This document shows positions 1 through 8,160 of a DNA stretch of 64,000 bases, one piece after another. The translations under genes were made by a program, and so were the position numbers. Position 1 is the first letter of the stretch; each line of letters starts with the position of its first letter. This DNA is from Chitinophaga oryziterrae. Its GTDB lineage: Bacteria; Bacteroidota; Bacteroidia; Chitinophagales; Chitinophagaceae. The notes beneath the pieces were generated by a model, which saw nothing but the letters and a program-made list of their open reading frames with translations, was not told the DNA's origin and ran no database searches. The DNA is taken from NCBI RefSeq assembly GCF_009758125.1, contig NZ_WRXO01000002.1:248001-312000 (forward strand). Reading direction: 5' to 3'.

Positions 1-224
1 CCCGGGGCCTCCTTATTTTCAAGGAAGCATGTAATTTATTTCAATAATCAAGCCAACTCATCCCCGCATAACCATTCTGGTTAAAACAATCCCAGACTTC
101 ATTAATATTCTATCAGAAGATCATTCCAGATAGGGATTTATCCTGTTTAAAAGACAAGAATGCACTCTCATTTTATGGTATTGATGAAACTCATTGAGAG
201 GCTTGTGGAAAGTTGACCGGCAAT

Positions 225-260
225 AAAAAAGCCCTGTATCACCTTCCGGCAATACAGGGC
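225..260 (-). terminator. Rho-independent terminator of the alpha-oxoamine synthase gene
   Basis: A hairpin with arms gccctgtat and atacagggc (231-260) is flanked on the left by six A. Read on the minus strand this is a stem followed by a T run, just after the stop codon of the minus-strand gene that ends at 278. Bases 1-224 show no gene I can support. Confidence 0.85.
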
Positions 261-277
261 ACTTATCAGCAATATTG

Positions 278-1519
278 TTACACCATAGGTATCTCAGCCA
301 CTTTGTATTCTTTTTTATCCAATTTGGCCTTGGTTTGGGTGAATGCTTCGAGGGTAAGTTCTATATCCTGATCGCCATGAGCAGCGGTAGGAATAAGACG
401 GTAAATGATCTGCCCTTTAGGTATAACAGGATATACCACGATAGAACAGAAGATGTTGTAGTTCTCACGGAGGTCCAGACACATGGCAGTAGCTTCCGGA
501 ATATCACCCTGAAGATAGATAGGGGTAACAGGAGAGTTAGTCTGACCAATATCAAAGCCACGGTCGCGAAGACCTTTTTGCAGCTTATTAACGTTCTCCC
601 ACAGTTTAGCTTTCATTTCCGGATGTTTGCGCATCAGTTCCACACGCTTTAAGTGACCAATCACCAAAGGCAAAGGAATAGATTTAGCAAAGATCTGGGA
701 ACGTGAATTATAACGCAGGTAGTTAATGATCGCTTTATCTCCGCTAATGAAAGCGCCGATAGAAGCACCGGATTTTGCGAAAGTGTTGAAAATCAGGTCA
801 ATTTTGTCCTGAACACCCTGCTCTTCACCTGTACCGGCACCGGTTTTACCCATAGTACCGAATCCATGCGCATCATCTACGAGGAAACGGAATTCGTATT
901 TGTCTTTCAGCGCAGCAATTTCCTTCAGCTTACCCTGGTCGCCGGCCATACCGAACACACCCTCAGTAATTACAAGGATACCACCACCATTGGTTTTAGA
1001 CAGTTCTTCTGCACGTTTCAATTGTTTTTCCAGATCATCTATATCATTGTGTTTGAACACATAACGATGACCCTGGTGGAGACGTAATCCGTCTATGATA
1101 CTGGCGTGGCATTCTGCGTCGTATACGATCACGTCCCTGCGGTTGCAGATAGCATCGATAGAACTCATAATACCCTGGTAACCATAGTTGAGCAGGGTAG
1201 TGTCTTCCTTGCCCATGTAGTCGGATAATTCTTTCTCCAGCTTCTCATGGTAGTTAGTGTTACCACTCATCATACGGGCCCCCATTGGAGTGGCAAGTCC
1301 ATAATCTGCTGCTGCTTTGGCATCTGTAGCACGTACCTCGGGATGGTTAGCCAGGCCCAGGTAGTTGTTCAGGCTCCAAACAATCTTTTCATTGCCCCGG
1401 AAGTTCATGCGGGGACCAATTTCACCTTCCAGCTTAGGAAAAGCGAAATAACCATGGGCTCTATTTGAGTGTTCGCCGATCGGGCCCATGTGTTTAAGCA
1501 GTTTCTCGAATATATCCAT
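278..1519 (-). CDS. alpha-oxoamine synthase (serine palmitoyltransferase / cysteate acyltransferase type)
   Basis: A 413-residue PLP enzyme of the alpha-oxoamine synthase family, which condenses an amino acid with an acyl thioester and releases CO2. The family signatures are visible: NNYLGL near 51, HAS near 138, DDAHGFG near 215-221, and the probable PLP-binding lysine in TFAKS at K249. In Bacteroidota the likely roles are the first step of sphingolipid synthesis (serine) or of capnine-type sulfonolipid synthesis (cysteate). The sequence alone does not choose, and 2-amino-3-ketobutyrate CoA ligase is a weaker alternative. It is monocistronic, with a perfect -7 box TACCTTTG (1567-1560) about 40 bases upstream and a terminator downstream. 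The family call is safe; the substrate is open. Confidence 0.85.
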   Translation of the reverse strand: MDIFEKLLKHMGPIGEHSNRAHGYFAFPKLEGEIGPRMNFRGNEKIVWSLNNYLGLANHPEVRATDAKAAADYGLATPMGARMMSGNTNYHEKLEKELSDYMGKEDTTLLNYGYQGIMSSIDAICNRRDVIVYDAECHASIIDGLRLHQGHRYVFKHNDIDDLEKQLKRAEELSKTNGGGILVITEGVFGMAGDQGKLKEIAALKDKYEFRFLVDDAHGFGTMGKTGAGTGEEQGVQDKIDLIFNTFAKSGASIGAFISGDKAIINYLRYNSRSQIFAKSIPLPLVIGHLKRVELMRKHPEMKAKLWENVNKLQKGLRDRGFDIGQTNSPVTPIYLQGDIPEATAMCLDLRENYNIFCSIVVYPVIPKGQIIYRLIPTAAHGDQDIELTLEAFTQTKAKLDKKEYKVAEIPMV

Positions 1520-1559
1520 ATGTTAAGTAATGATTAATAATGTTTGAATCAATCGGACA

Positions 1560-1567
1560 CAAAGGTA
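1560..1567 (-). promoter_or_regulatory. -7 promoter box TACCTTTG for the alpha-oxoamine synthase gene
   Basis: A perfect TAnnTTTG match on the minus strand, 40 bases before the ATG at 1519. The -33 element is weak: TTTAC is seen where TTTG is expected. Confidence 0.55.
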
Positions 1568-1627
1568 TTAAAATATTAGTTTTTGTAAACTTGCTTTACT
1601 TTTATAAAAGTGAACAATTTCTTAAAT

Positions 1628-3286
1628 ATGAACTGGAAATTTCTTTCGGGAATCTGCGTGGCAACATTATTATACACCTCACAGAACGGAATCGCACAAA
1701 AAGCAACCTCTCCCAAACCTATTACCGTTAATACACAAAGCAAAGTAAAAAATGCAAATCGTCCCAAACTGGTGGTCGGCATAGTGGTGGATCAAATGCG
1801 ATGGGACTACCTCTACCGTTACTCGGACCGCTATACTAATGGTGGCTTCAAACGGTTACTGAAGGATGGGTTCTCCTGCGAAAATACATTAATTAATTAT
1901 ACTCCTACGATTACGGCCTGCGGACATACCTGTATATATACGGGTTCTGTTCCTGCTGTTCACGGAATTATCGGCAACAGCTGGTATAGCCGGGAGCTGG
2001 GAAGAGACCTCTACTGTGCAGAAGATACATCCGTAAGCACCGTGGGCAGCACTTCCGCTGCCGGAAAAATGAGCCCCCGCAATATGCTGGTGACCACTAT
2101 CGGTGATGAACTGCGCCTCTCTAACAATTTTCAGAGCAAGGTGATCGGCGTGGCGATTAAAGACAGAGGCTCCATTTTACCTGCGGGACATGCCGCTACT
2201 GCTGCTTACTGGTTCGATGGCGCTACCAACAACTGGATCAGCAGTACTTATTATATGAAGGAACTGCCATCCTGGGCAAAAGACTTTAATAATGAAAAGT
2301 GGCCTGCACGTTACCTGAGCCAGCCCTGGACTACCCTATATCCCATAGAATCATACAAACTGAGTACGGAAGATAACAAACCCTATGAAGGCAGCTTCAA
2401 AGGTGCTACTGCTCCGGTATTCCCATATGCTGATCCGCCGATAGCGGCTACGCCTTTTGGAAATACCATGACCCTGGAATTTGCCAAAAAAGCGGTAGAA
2501 GCTTACCAGTTAGGTAAAGGTGCTGTGACAGATATGCTGGCTATCAGCCTTTCGTCCACAGATTATGCAGGTCATCAGTTTGGGCCTAATTCGATCGAAA
2601 TAGAGGATGTTTACCTGCGCCTTGACAAAGACCTGGATACCTTCTTTAAGTACCTGGATGCGACCGTAGGGAAGGGACAATACACCTTTTTCATTACAGC
2701 AGATCATGGCGTGGCTCATGTACCTGGTTTTATGGAAGAAAACAAGCTTCCCGGCAAGGCTTACAGTGATCCAAAATTAATAACTAACCTTAACCAGCTG
2801 GTAAAGGACCGTTTCGGTATAGAGAAAACCATCATTGCAGCAGATAACTTCCAGTTAAGCCTGGACCACGATGCCATCGCTAAAAGCGGAAAAAATGAGA
2901 AAGAGGTCAGAGATCTGATCATCGCTAACCTGCTGAAACAACCTGCCATCTCCAATGCCTTTTCATTAACAGAGCTGAATACCACTACACTGGCAGAGCC
3001 ATTGCGTACCATGATCACCAACGGATTCAATATTAAACGCAGCGGTGATATCCAGTATGTATTACTGCCAGGTTATATTGAGGGTGGCGCAACAGGAACT
3101 ACACATGGTGTATGGAATCCTTATGATGCGCATATTCCGCTGGTATGGATGGGGTGGGGGATTCATCCCGGCCATAGTAACCGCACCATTGGTATGACGG
3201 ACATCACGCCTACCCTGGCTGCTTTGCTGCATATTCAGATGCCTAGTGGTTGTGTGGGAAAAGTGATAGAAGAGATTACCCAATAA
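1628..3286 (+). CDS. PafA-type alkaline phosphatase (phosphodiesterase/nucleotide pyrophosphatase superfamily)
   Basis: A secreted phosphatase of 552 residues with an N-terminal signal peptide (about 1-24, ending in IAQ). It aligns with Bacteroidota PafA: metal ligand D55 in GIVVDQ, nucleophile T96 in PTITACGHT, N117 in GNSWY, the phosphate-binding K178 and R180 in IKDRGS, then STDYAGHQFG, TADHGVAH and the late TTHGVWNP histidine. T96 and N117 have the same spacing as T79 and N100 of the Elizabethkingia enzyme. It should release phosphate from monoesters in the periplasm. I chose ATG 1628 because the upstream GTG at 1610 would put six residues before a complete signal peptide. Confidence 0.9.
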   Translation: MNWKFLSGICVATLLYTSQNGIAQKATSPKPITVNTQSKVKNANRPKLVVGIVVDQMRWDYLYRYSDRYTNGGFKRLLKDGFSCENTLINYTPTITACGHTCIYTGSVPAVHGIIGNSWYSRELGRDLYCAEDTSVSTVGSTSAAGKMSPRNMLVTTIGDELRLSNNFQSKVIGVAIKDRGSILPAGHAATAAYWFDGATNNWISSTYYMKELPSWAKDFNNEKWPARYLSQPWTTLYPIESYKLSTEDNKPYEGSFKGATAPVFPYADPPIAATPFGNTMTLEFAKKAVEAYQLGKGAVTDMLAISLSSTDYAGHQFGPNSIEIEDVYLRLDKDLDTFFKYLDATVGKGQYTFFITADHGVAHVPGFMEENKLPGKAYSDPKLITNLNQLVKDRFGIEKTIIAADNFQLSLDHDAIAKSGKNEKEVRDLIIANLLKQPAISNAFSLTELNTTTLAEPLRTMITNGFNIKRSGDIQYVLLPGYIEGGATGTTHGVWNPYDAHIPLVWMGWGIHPGHSNRTIGMTDITPTLAALLHIQMPSGCVGKVIEEITQ

Positions 3287-3296
3287 GCCCGGTTGA

Positions 3297-3356
3297 CAAT
3301 TTCAGATTGCAGAATTTCGCAGGTTCTTGCTATATTCATTCTGCAATCTGAAATTG
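3297..3356. repeat. 19-bp perfect inverted repeat between the phosphatase and hydratase genes
   Basis: Arms 3297-3315 and 3338-3356 are exact reverse complements around a 22-base spacer. It lies 10 bases after the phosphatase stop and 14 before the next ATG. There is no T run, so it is not a classical terminator, but it would form a strong stem in the transcript. Confidence 0.8.
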
Positions 3357-3370
3357 CCAATACAAAATAA

Positions 3371-4150
3371 ATGACTTTTGAACATATCCTATATAATGTA
3401 ACGGCGCGCGTCGCAACAGTTACCTTGCACCGTCCGGAAAAGCGTAATGCGCTTAATGGAGCTATGGTGGCAGAATTGCGGACGGCCTTCAGCATAGCAG
3501 AAAAAGACACGAACGTAAAAGTAATTGTACTGAAAGGCTCCGGTGAAGCATTTTGCGCCGGCGCAGACCTCGAATATCTACAACAGCTACAGAAAAATAC
3601 AAGAGACGAAAACCTCGCAGACTCCCGCTCTCTGATGCAACTGATGCAGCAGATCTATTATCACGATAAAGTTATTATTGCCCAGGTGGAAGGACATGCC
3701 ATTGCCGGCGGATGCGGACTGGTAACCCTCTGCGACCTGAGTTATGCCGTACCTGATGCATTGCTTGGATATACGGAAGTGAAGATCGGCTTTATCCCTG
3801 CACTGGTATCCGTATTCCTGGTAAGGAAGATAGGGGAAGGGCGTGCACGCGACCTGCTACTGACCGGCAGACTGATATCTGCCCAGAAAGCGGAGTACTA
3901 CGGTCTTGTGAATCAGGTGGTCCCTGCTGCCGAGATAGCGGAATATGTAGCGAAAATTGCAGACGACCTGTGCAGCGGGACCTCTGCCAATTCACTGAAA
4001 GTGACTAAAAAACTGATTGCCGGGGTACTGGATTTACCCCTCGGAGAGGCATTGGAAGGTGCTGCCCAAAGAAACGCTGAAACCCGTGAACATGCTGACT
4101 GTCAACGTGGTATACAGGCATTTCTGACTAAAGAAAAAATGAAATGGTAA
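3371..4150 (+). CDS. enoyl-CoA hydratase/isomerase family protein, methylglutaconyl-CoA hydratase-like
   Basis: A 259-residue crotonase-fold enzyme. The oxyanion-hole segments FCAGAD (61-66) and IAGGCGL (111-117) are present. The second catalytic glutamate is E136 in LLGYTEVKIG. The first one, usually a Glu in GGGCEL, is replaced by Gly here, as I recall for LiuC-type methylglutaconyl-CoA hydratases, which share the GLxxxCDL and EVKIGxxPA pattern. Leucine or isovalerate breakdown is therefore the favoured role; another hydratase or isomerase is possible. The next gene follows after 47 bases and may be co-transcribed. Confidence 0.8.
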   Translation: MTFEHILYNVTARVATVTLHRPEKRNALNGAMVAELRTAFSIAEKDTNVKVIVLKGSGEAFCAGADLEYLQQLQKNTRDENLADSRSLMQLMQQIYYHDKVIIAQVEGHAIAGGCGLVTLCDLSYAVPDALLGYTEVKIGFIPALVSVFLVRKIGEGRARDLLLTGRLISAQKAEYYGLVNQVVPAAEIAEYVAKIADDLCSGTSANSLKVTKKLIAGVLDLPLGEALEGAAQRNAETREHADCQRGIQAFLTKEKMKW

Positions 4151-4197
4151 ACCGGTATGATTTTTTCAATATACCTATGAATCACACAACACTTGTT

Positions 4198-4845
4198 ATG
4201 CAGAAATATCTATTAACGTTTTTGTTATTCAGCCTGATCACCGGCCGGTTAACTGCACAACGCCTGGTCTCAGACGCGAAAATTGTTTACAAAATGGAAA
4301 CGGCCGGGCAACCTGCTGATCCAACTTTTGAAGGAGGTACGCTCACACAATACGTAAAAGGCCATCAAAGCCGTGTAGACATCGACTTTAAAGCCCTTCA
4401 TTATAGTTATCTTATAGACAGCCGGAATCAGACAGTGGTTACACTGATTGATAATCATGGTGATAAATACCTGATCCGCGCGGGAAAAGAGGATTATGAA
4501 AAGGAGCTGAAACAATATGCCAGCGTTCAGTTCACAGACGCAAAGGAAACCAAGGAGATAGCAGGATATACCTGTAAACGCTCTGTGGGTAAAATGCCTG
4601 ATGGCCAGACCTTTGACGTGTACTATTCAACCGATCTGGTTCCTGAGAACAAACAGTTCAACCGCCGTTTCGTAAACCTGAAGGGTATTCCTTTACAGTT
4701 TGAGATCCTGAATAAAAACGGGACCAAGACAACGATGATCGCTACGAAAGTAGATCTGTTCGCAGTACCGGGATCTTATTTCGATACACCTAAATCGGGC
4801 TATAAAGAGATCAGCAGGGAAGAAATGTCGAAGATTGGGAACTAA
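4198..4845 (+). CDS. secreted protein of unknown function (DUF4412-like)
   Basis: A 215-residue protein with a clear signal peptide from M at 4198 (about 1-21, ending TAQ). The mature part is rich in beta strands, with the pattern AKIVYKME... early and a central GYTCKRSVGKMPDGQTFDVYYS segment that resembles DUF4412/GLPGLI-type periplasmic proteins of Bacteroidota. No catalytic motif is seen. Earlier in-frame starts at 4144 and 4177 exist, but 4144 overlaps the previous gene and both would bury the signal peptide. A strong terminator follows. Confidence 0.65.
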   Translation: MQKYLLTFLLFSLITGRLTAQRLVSDAKIVYKMETAGQPADPTFEGGTLTQYVKGHQSRVDIDFKALHYSYLIDSRNQTVVTLIDNHGDKYLIRAGKEDYEKELKQYASVQFTDAKETKEIAGYTCKRSVGKMPDGQTFDVYYSTDLVPENKQFNRRFVNLKGIPLQFEILNKNGTKTTMIATKVDLFAVPGSYFDTPKSGYKEISREEMSKIGN

Positions 4846-4856
4846 CTATAAAAACG

Positions 4857-4887
4857 AAAGGCTTCGGTGGTCCCGAAGCCTTTCTTA
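4857..4887 (+). terminator. Rho-independent terminator
   Basis: Stem aaaggcttcgg / ccgaagccttt with a short loop, ending in TTTCTT, 12 bases after the stop at 4845. The A-rich left flank means it could also work for the minus-strand gene that ends at 4915. Confidence 0.8.
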
Positions 4888-4914
4888 TATGCAGGAATGC
4901 AATATCAGTTGTAA

Positions 4915-5292
4915 TTAGTTCCTTTTCAAAGGCAGAATGATCTGCAGATGATGGAAGTTCATGTTGGAAGGTGGTTGTATCTGCGTCGCATAAGGCAACA
5001 CGTACGTCACGTTCCCTTTCTTAAAAGTCATTACTGACTTAATGCTCAAGGCACTGTTATCAGACAACCGGAATGCTGACGTCATAGAACCACTGTAACG
5101 AAAACCTGCATCCAGGCTTAAGTTAGCTTTAGGCATCAGCGATAATCCGCTCTCTGTTTTCTTTATCTTGTCTTTATTCTTGTCGGTTAATATGTTGTCA
5201 CTGGCATGTGCACTGATAGCAACTACTGCCAGAGCGCCCGCCAAAAAGAAAGACAATGAAAAGGCCTGAAATATGTTAGTTATCTGTTTCAT
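4915..5292 (-). CDS. small exported protein of unknown function
   Basis: A 125-residue protein with an N-terminal hydrophobic signal (about 1-34, ending SAHAS), then a Lys-rich stretch and alternating beta-like segments that end in basic residues. I do not recognise the family. The start is ATG 5292; the longer frame would need a TTG at 5319 that lies upstream of the promoter box. TACATTTG (5307-5300) sits only 7 bases before the ATG, so the mRNA is predicted to be leaderless or nearly so. Confidence 0.6.
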   Translation of the reverse strand: MKQITNIFQAFSLSFFLAGALAVVAISAHASDNILTDKNKDKIKKTESGLSLMPKANLSLDAGFRYSGSMTSAFRLSDNSALSIKSVMTFKKGNVTYVLPYATQIQPPSNMNFHHLQIILPLKRN

Positions 5293-5299
5293 TGTAGCA

Positions 5300-5307
5300 C
5301 AAATGTA
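5300..5307 (-). promoter_or_regulatory. -7 promoter box TACATTTG, 7 bases from the start codon
   Basis: A perfect TAnnTTTG on the minus strand in an AT-rich region. No good TTTG at the usual 19-20 base distance. Confidence 0.45.
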
Positions 5308-5441
5308 CAAACTTTTCAATATATTTTATAACAAATCCTTAACTAAGTTACGATAAATTCTTAAATAAATGTTAATGTTTTCATAAAGCTTGCTACTTTG
5401 GGCCCTGGCGCACGATTCAAAAATTTCTTATATTTACAGTA

Positions 5442-6878
5442 ATGAATCAAGACTTTCCATTTTTCAACGAAGATTTTGAGGAGCTGAGAGACTTGTTGCA
5501 GCAGTTTGAAAACCTGAAATCTGGCCAGTCTCATTCCTTTCTCGATGAGGATTCTTTCGAACTGATCATAGATTATTATGATGAGCATGACGAACTCCCC
5601 AATGCAATGCACGCTGCTGAAATAGCAATCGAGCAGTTCCCTTATTCGTCCTCCCTCTTACTAAAAAAAGCAAATCTGCTCATAGAAGCAAAAAAATACC
5701 AGGATGCCATGGAGCTGCTGGAAAAAGCAGCCATCCTTGACAGTACAGATATTAACCTGTACATCTTACAAACAGACGTATTCCTGGCAATGAACCAGCA
5801 TGCGAAAGCCGCAGCTTTGCTGGAAGAACAGATTGCAATATTCGAAGGAGAAGATAAGACGGAACTGTTACTGGAACTGGCCGATGTGTACGACGACTGC
5901 GAAGAATTCGACAAAGTATTCGACTGCCTCAAACTTACTCTGGAGCACGCTCCCAATAATGAAGAAGCCCTGCATAAAATCTGTTTCTGGACGGAATTCA
6001 CCGGCAGGAACGAAGAAAGCATCCGCCTTCATACCAATATTATCAACGAACACCCTTATAATCAGCTTGCCTGGTTTAATCTCGCTACTGCCTTTCAGGG
6101 GCTGAAACTCTACGAGAAAGCAATAGATGCCTACCAGTACGCTATTGTAATCGATGAGAAGTTCGATTATGCCTACCGTAACATGGGGGATGCCTACATC
6201 CGCTTACGTAAGTACGCAGAAGCTATTGAAGTGTTGAAAAAACACCTGGAAATAGCCAAACCGGAAGACGTTATCTATGAGGCTATCGGCCACTGTTACG
6301 AAAGACAGCGCAAATACACGCAGGCAAGGTATTATTACCGCAAGGCTTCTCACTTAAGCCCCAGCGACGATAAACTCTATTATAAGATAGGGGTGGCCTA
6401 TATGACAGAATCCAACTGGGAGAATGCCATAAAATCCATCAACAGCGCTATTAAGATCAATAAGAACAACGCTGAATACCTGATAGCGCTGGGGCAGTGC
6501 TTCATAGAGCTGGACCGTAATAAAGAAGGGCTTATCCACCTCCTGGCAGCCGTTCGCTTACGTCCCTCCAGTATTACCACCTGGCAGGAATTTATCCGCG
6601 GTCTCTACATCTCCGGCTTCTACCAGGAAGCATTGACGCAGCTGGATGCAGCAGATAACAAACTGGGTTACAAGCCGGTATTGTTATACTATCGTGCAGC
6701 CGTGCAGTTTGCCCTGGGAAAATCCAAAGAAGGATTGATTTTGCTGGAAAATGCCCTGCAACGCTCTGCCAAACATGTGAAAAAACTGATAGAGTTAGAT
6801 CCTTCATTGTTGCAACACAGCTCAATTGTGGAGGTCATATCACGCTATAAAAAGACCAAACGCGGTAAAAATCAATAA
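5442..6878 (+). CDS. tetratricopeptide repeat protein
   Basis: A 478-residue all-helical protein made of roughly ten TPR units from about residue 40 to 440, for example the units around AWFNLATAFQGLKLYEKAIDAYQ and YAYRNMGDAYIRLRKYAEAIE. The N-terminal 35 residues are acidic and the C-terminus is basic (KKTKRGKNQ). There is no signal peptide, so it is probably a cytoplasmic scaffold. A near-consensus -7 box (TATATTTA, about 5429) lies 5 bases before the ATG. A strong terminator follows at 6899. Confidence 0.85.
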   Translation: MNQDFPFFNEDFEELRDLLQQFENLKSGQSHSFLDEDSFELIIDYYDEHDELPNAMHAAEIAIEQFPYSSSLLLKKANLLIEAKKYQDAMELLEKAAILDSTDINLYILQTDVFLAMNQHAKAAALLEEQIAIFEGEDKTELLLELADVYDDCEEFDKVFDCLKLTLEHAPNNEEALHKICFWTEFTGRNEESIRLHTNIINEHPYNQLAWFNLATAFQGLKLYEKAIDAYQYAIVIDEKFDYAYRNMGDAYIRLRKYAEAIEVLKKHLEIAKPEDVIYEAIGHCYERQRKYTQARYYYRKASHLSPSDDKLYYKIGVAYMTESNWENAIKSINSAIKINKNNAEYLIALGQCFIELDRNKEGLIHLLAAVRLRPSSITTWQEFIRGLYISGFYQEALTQLDAADNKLGYKPVLLYYRAAVQFALGKSKEGLILLENALQRSAKHVKKLIELDPSLLQHSSIVEVISRYKKTKRGKNQ

Positions 6879-6898
6879 GATAGCGTAACGCTTATACC

Positions 6899-6948
6899 AA
6901 ATGCGAAACGCTGAACGCTCAATGCCGGCGTTCGGTGTTTCGCATTTT
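6899..6948 (+). terminator. terminator of the TPR gene
   Basis: A long stem with outer arms aaatgcgaaac / gtttcgcattt and inner arms gctgaacgc / gcgttcggt. The right arm runs into a short T stretch. It lies 20 bases after the stop. Confidence 0.75.
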
Positions 6949-6967
6949 ACATTTCCTGAAATTCTTA

Positions 6968-7001
6968 TTTGAGACACTTTAATTGGAATGTAGTAATTTT
7001 G
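6968..7001 (+). promoter_or_regulatory. promoter upstream of the phosphosulfolactate synthase-like gene
   Basis: TTTG at 6968-6971 and a perfect -7 box TAATTTTG at 6994-7001, spaced 22 bases, a little longer than the usual 19-20. The transcript would carry a leader of about 115 bases before the ATG at 7123. Confidence 0.5.
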
Positions 7002-7050
7002 CGCCGGTTTTATATACATATATTATTTACTATTCCATACCATTACATTT

Positions 7051-7083
7051 ATGAAGGCCCGTCCTCAGTGCCTTTATATTTAG
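7051..7083 (+). CDS. possible 10-codon upstream ORF in the leader
   Basis: ATG to TAG encodes MKARPQCLYI inside the predicted leader of the gene at 7123. There is no clear ribosome site. It could be chance or a leader peptide; I cannot tell from one sequence. Confidence 0.15.
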   Translation: MKARPQCLYI

Positions 7084-7122
7084 ATGATAGGGTTACTGAC
7101 CAGGACGATAAAAATGTTTTAA

Positions 7123-7887
7123 ATGAATTTTAATCTGACACAAATTCCCGATCGGACAAAGAAGCCTCGCAACCATGGACTAACAATGGTCATGGACAAA
7201 GGATTAAGTTTGGAAGAAGCTAAGAATTTTTTATCGGTCGCGGCGCCACACGTAGATATTTTAAAACTGGGTTTTGGCACCTCTTTCGTTACGCCTAATC
7301 TGCGTCAAAAGATTGAAATATACCAGGCTGCTAACATCCCGGTATATTTCGGTGGAACTTTATTCGAAGCCTTCCTCATCAGGAACCAGTTTCAGGAGTA
7401 TGTAAACATCATCAAGGACTACGGCATCACGATGATGGAAGTATCCGATGGTTCTATCACTATCCCTCATGCTGAGAAATGCGGTTATATTGAGAAATTA
7501 GCTAAAATCGGACTGGTACTGAGTGAAGTGGGTTCTAAAGATGCAGAACACATTATCCCTCCTTACAAGTGGATCGAGCTGATGAGCGCTGAACTGGGCG
7601 CTGGTGCTACCTATGTGATCGCAGAAGCCCGTGAAAGTGGTAACGTAGGTATCTACCGCGGTACCGGTGAAGTACGTGAAGGGCTGGTACAGGAAATCCT
7701 GACGCAGATCCCTGCTGAAAAGATCATCTGGGAAGCGCCTCAGAAAGCACAACAGCTGTATTTCCTGGAACTGATTGGCTGTAATGCCAACCTGGGCAAC
7801 CTGGCTCCTCATGAAGTAATTTCCCTGGAAGCTATGCGTGTTGGCCTCAGAGGCGACACTTTCCATCTCTTCCTGGATAAGGAATAA
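7123..7887 (+). CDS. phosphosulfolactate synthase (ComA) family protein
   Basis: A 254-residue TIM-barrel protein of the ComA family, which adds sulfite to phosphoenolpyruvate in archaeal coenzyme M synthesis. Family segments seen are GLTMVMDKGLSL near 19, KLGFGTS near 48-54, VYFGGTLFE near 74, MMEVSDGSI near 102, and EARESGNVGIYRGTGEVRE near 167-186. Bacteroidota do not make coenzyme M, so here it may feed sulfonate (sulfolactate or cysteate) synthesis. Plant HSA32 belongs to the same family without a proven reaction, so the activity is uncertain. It is followed by a repeat-rich spacer and then aroE. Confidence 0.8.
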   Translation: MNFNLTQIPDRTKKPRNHGLTMVMDKGLSLEEAKNFLSVAAPHVDILKLGFGTSFVTPNLRQKIEIYQAANIPVYFGGTLFEAFLIRNQFQEYVNIIKDYGITMMEVSDGSITIPHAEKCGYIEKLAKIGLVLSEVGSKDAEHIIPPYKWIELMSAELGAGATYVIAEARESGNVGIYRGTGEVREGLVQEILTQIPAEKIIWEAPQKAQQLYFLELIGCNANLGNLAPHEVISLEAMRVGLRGDTFHLFLDKE

Positions 7888-7901
7888 TACAGAACATAAT
7901 A

Positions 7902-8125
7902 GGCTCCGTTAGGAGCCACGCATTTGTAGAAATACATTCATCAACAAAACACCGACTCCGTAGGAGCCCACTGATATTCAACATAGAAGGGGACTCCTAC
8001 GGAGTCGATTAAAGAACATAAACATTTGCTGCAAACACGTAGCTCCTAACGGAGCTGAATGTAGCAACAAGGGGCAATACAGTAGCTAACATGTAGCTGG
8101 AACGGAGTTTCTAACGTAGTTAAAT
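7902..8125. repeat. cluster of CTCC-TA-GGAG palindromic repeats
   Basis: Four clear units: ggctccgttaggagcc (7902-7917), gactccgtaggagccc (7954-7969), ggggactcctacggagtc (7989-8006) and agctcctaacggagct (8041-8056), then degenerate ggagtt/taacgtag/cggag pieces to 8125. Units two and three are inverted to each other and could form one larger stem. The cluster fills the spacer before aroE. Confidence 0.8.
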
Positions 8126-8160
8126 CGGAGTTTAAATATCAGCACTAAATTTCTTCAGTT

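Noticed and set aside
1610-1627. GTG start for the PafA-like phosphatase
   Set aside because: It adds six residues before a complete signal peptide; ATG 1628 fits better.
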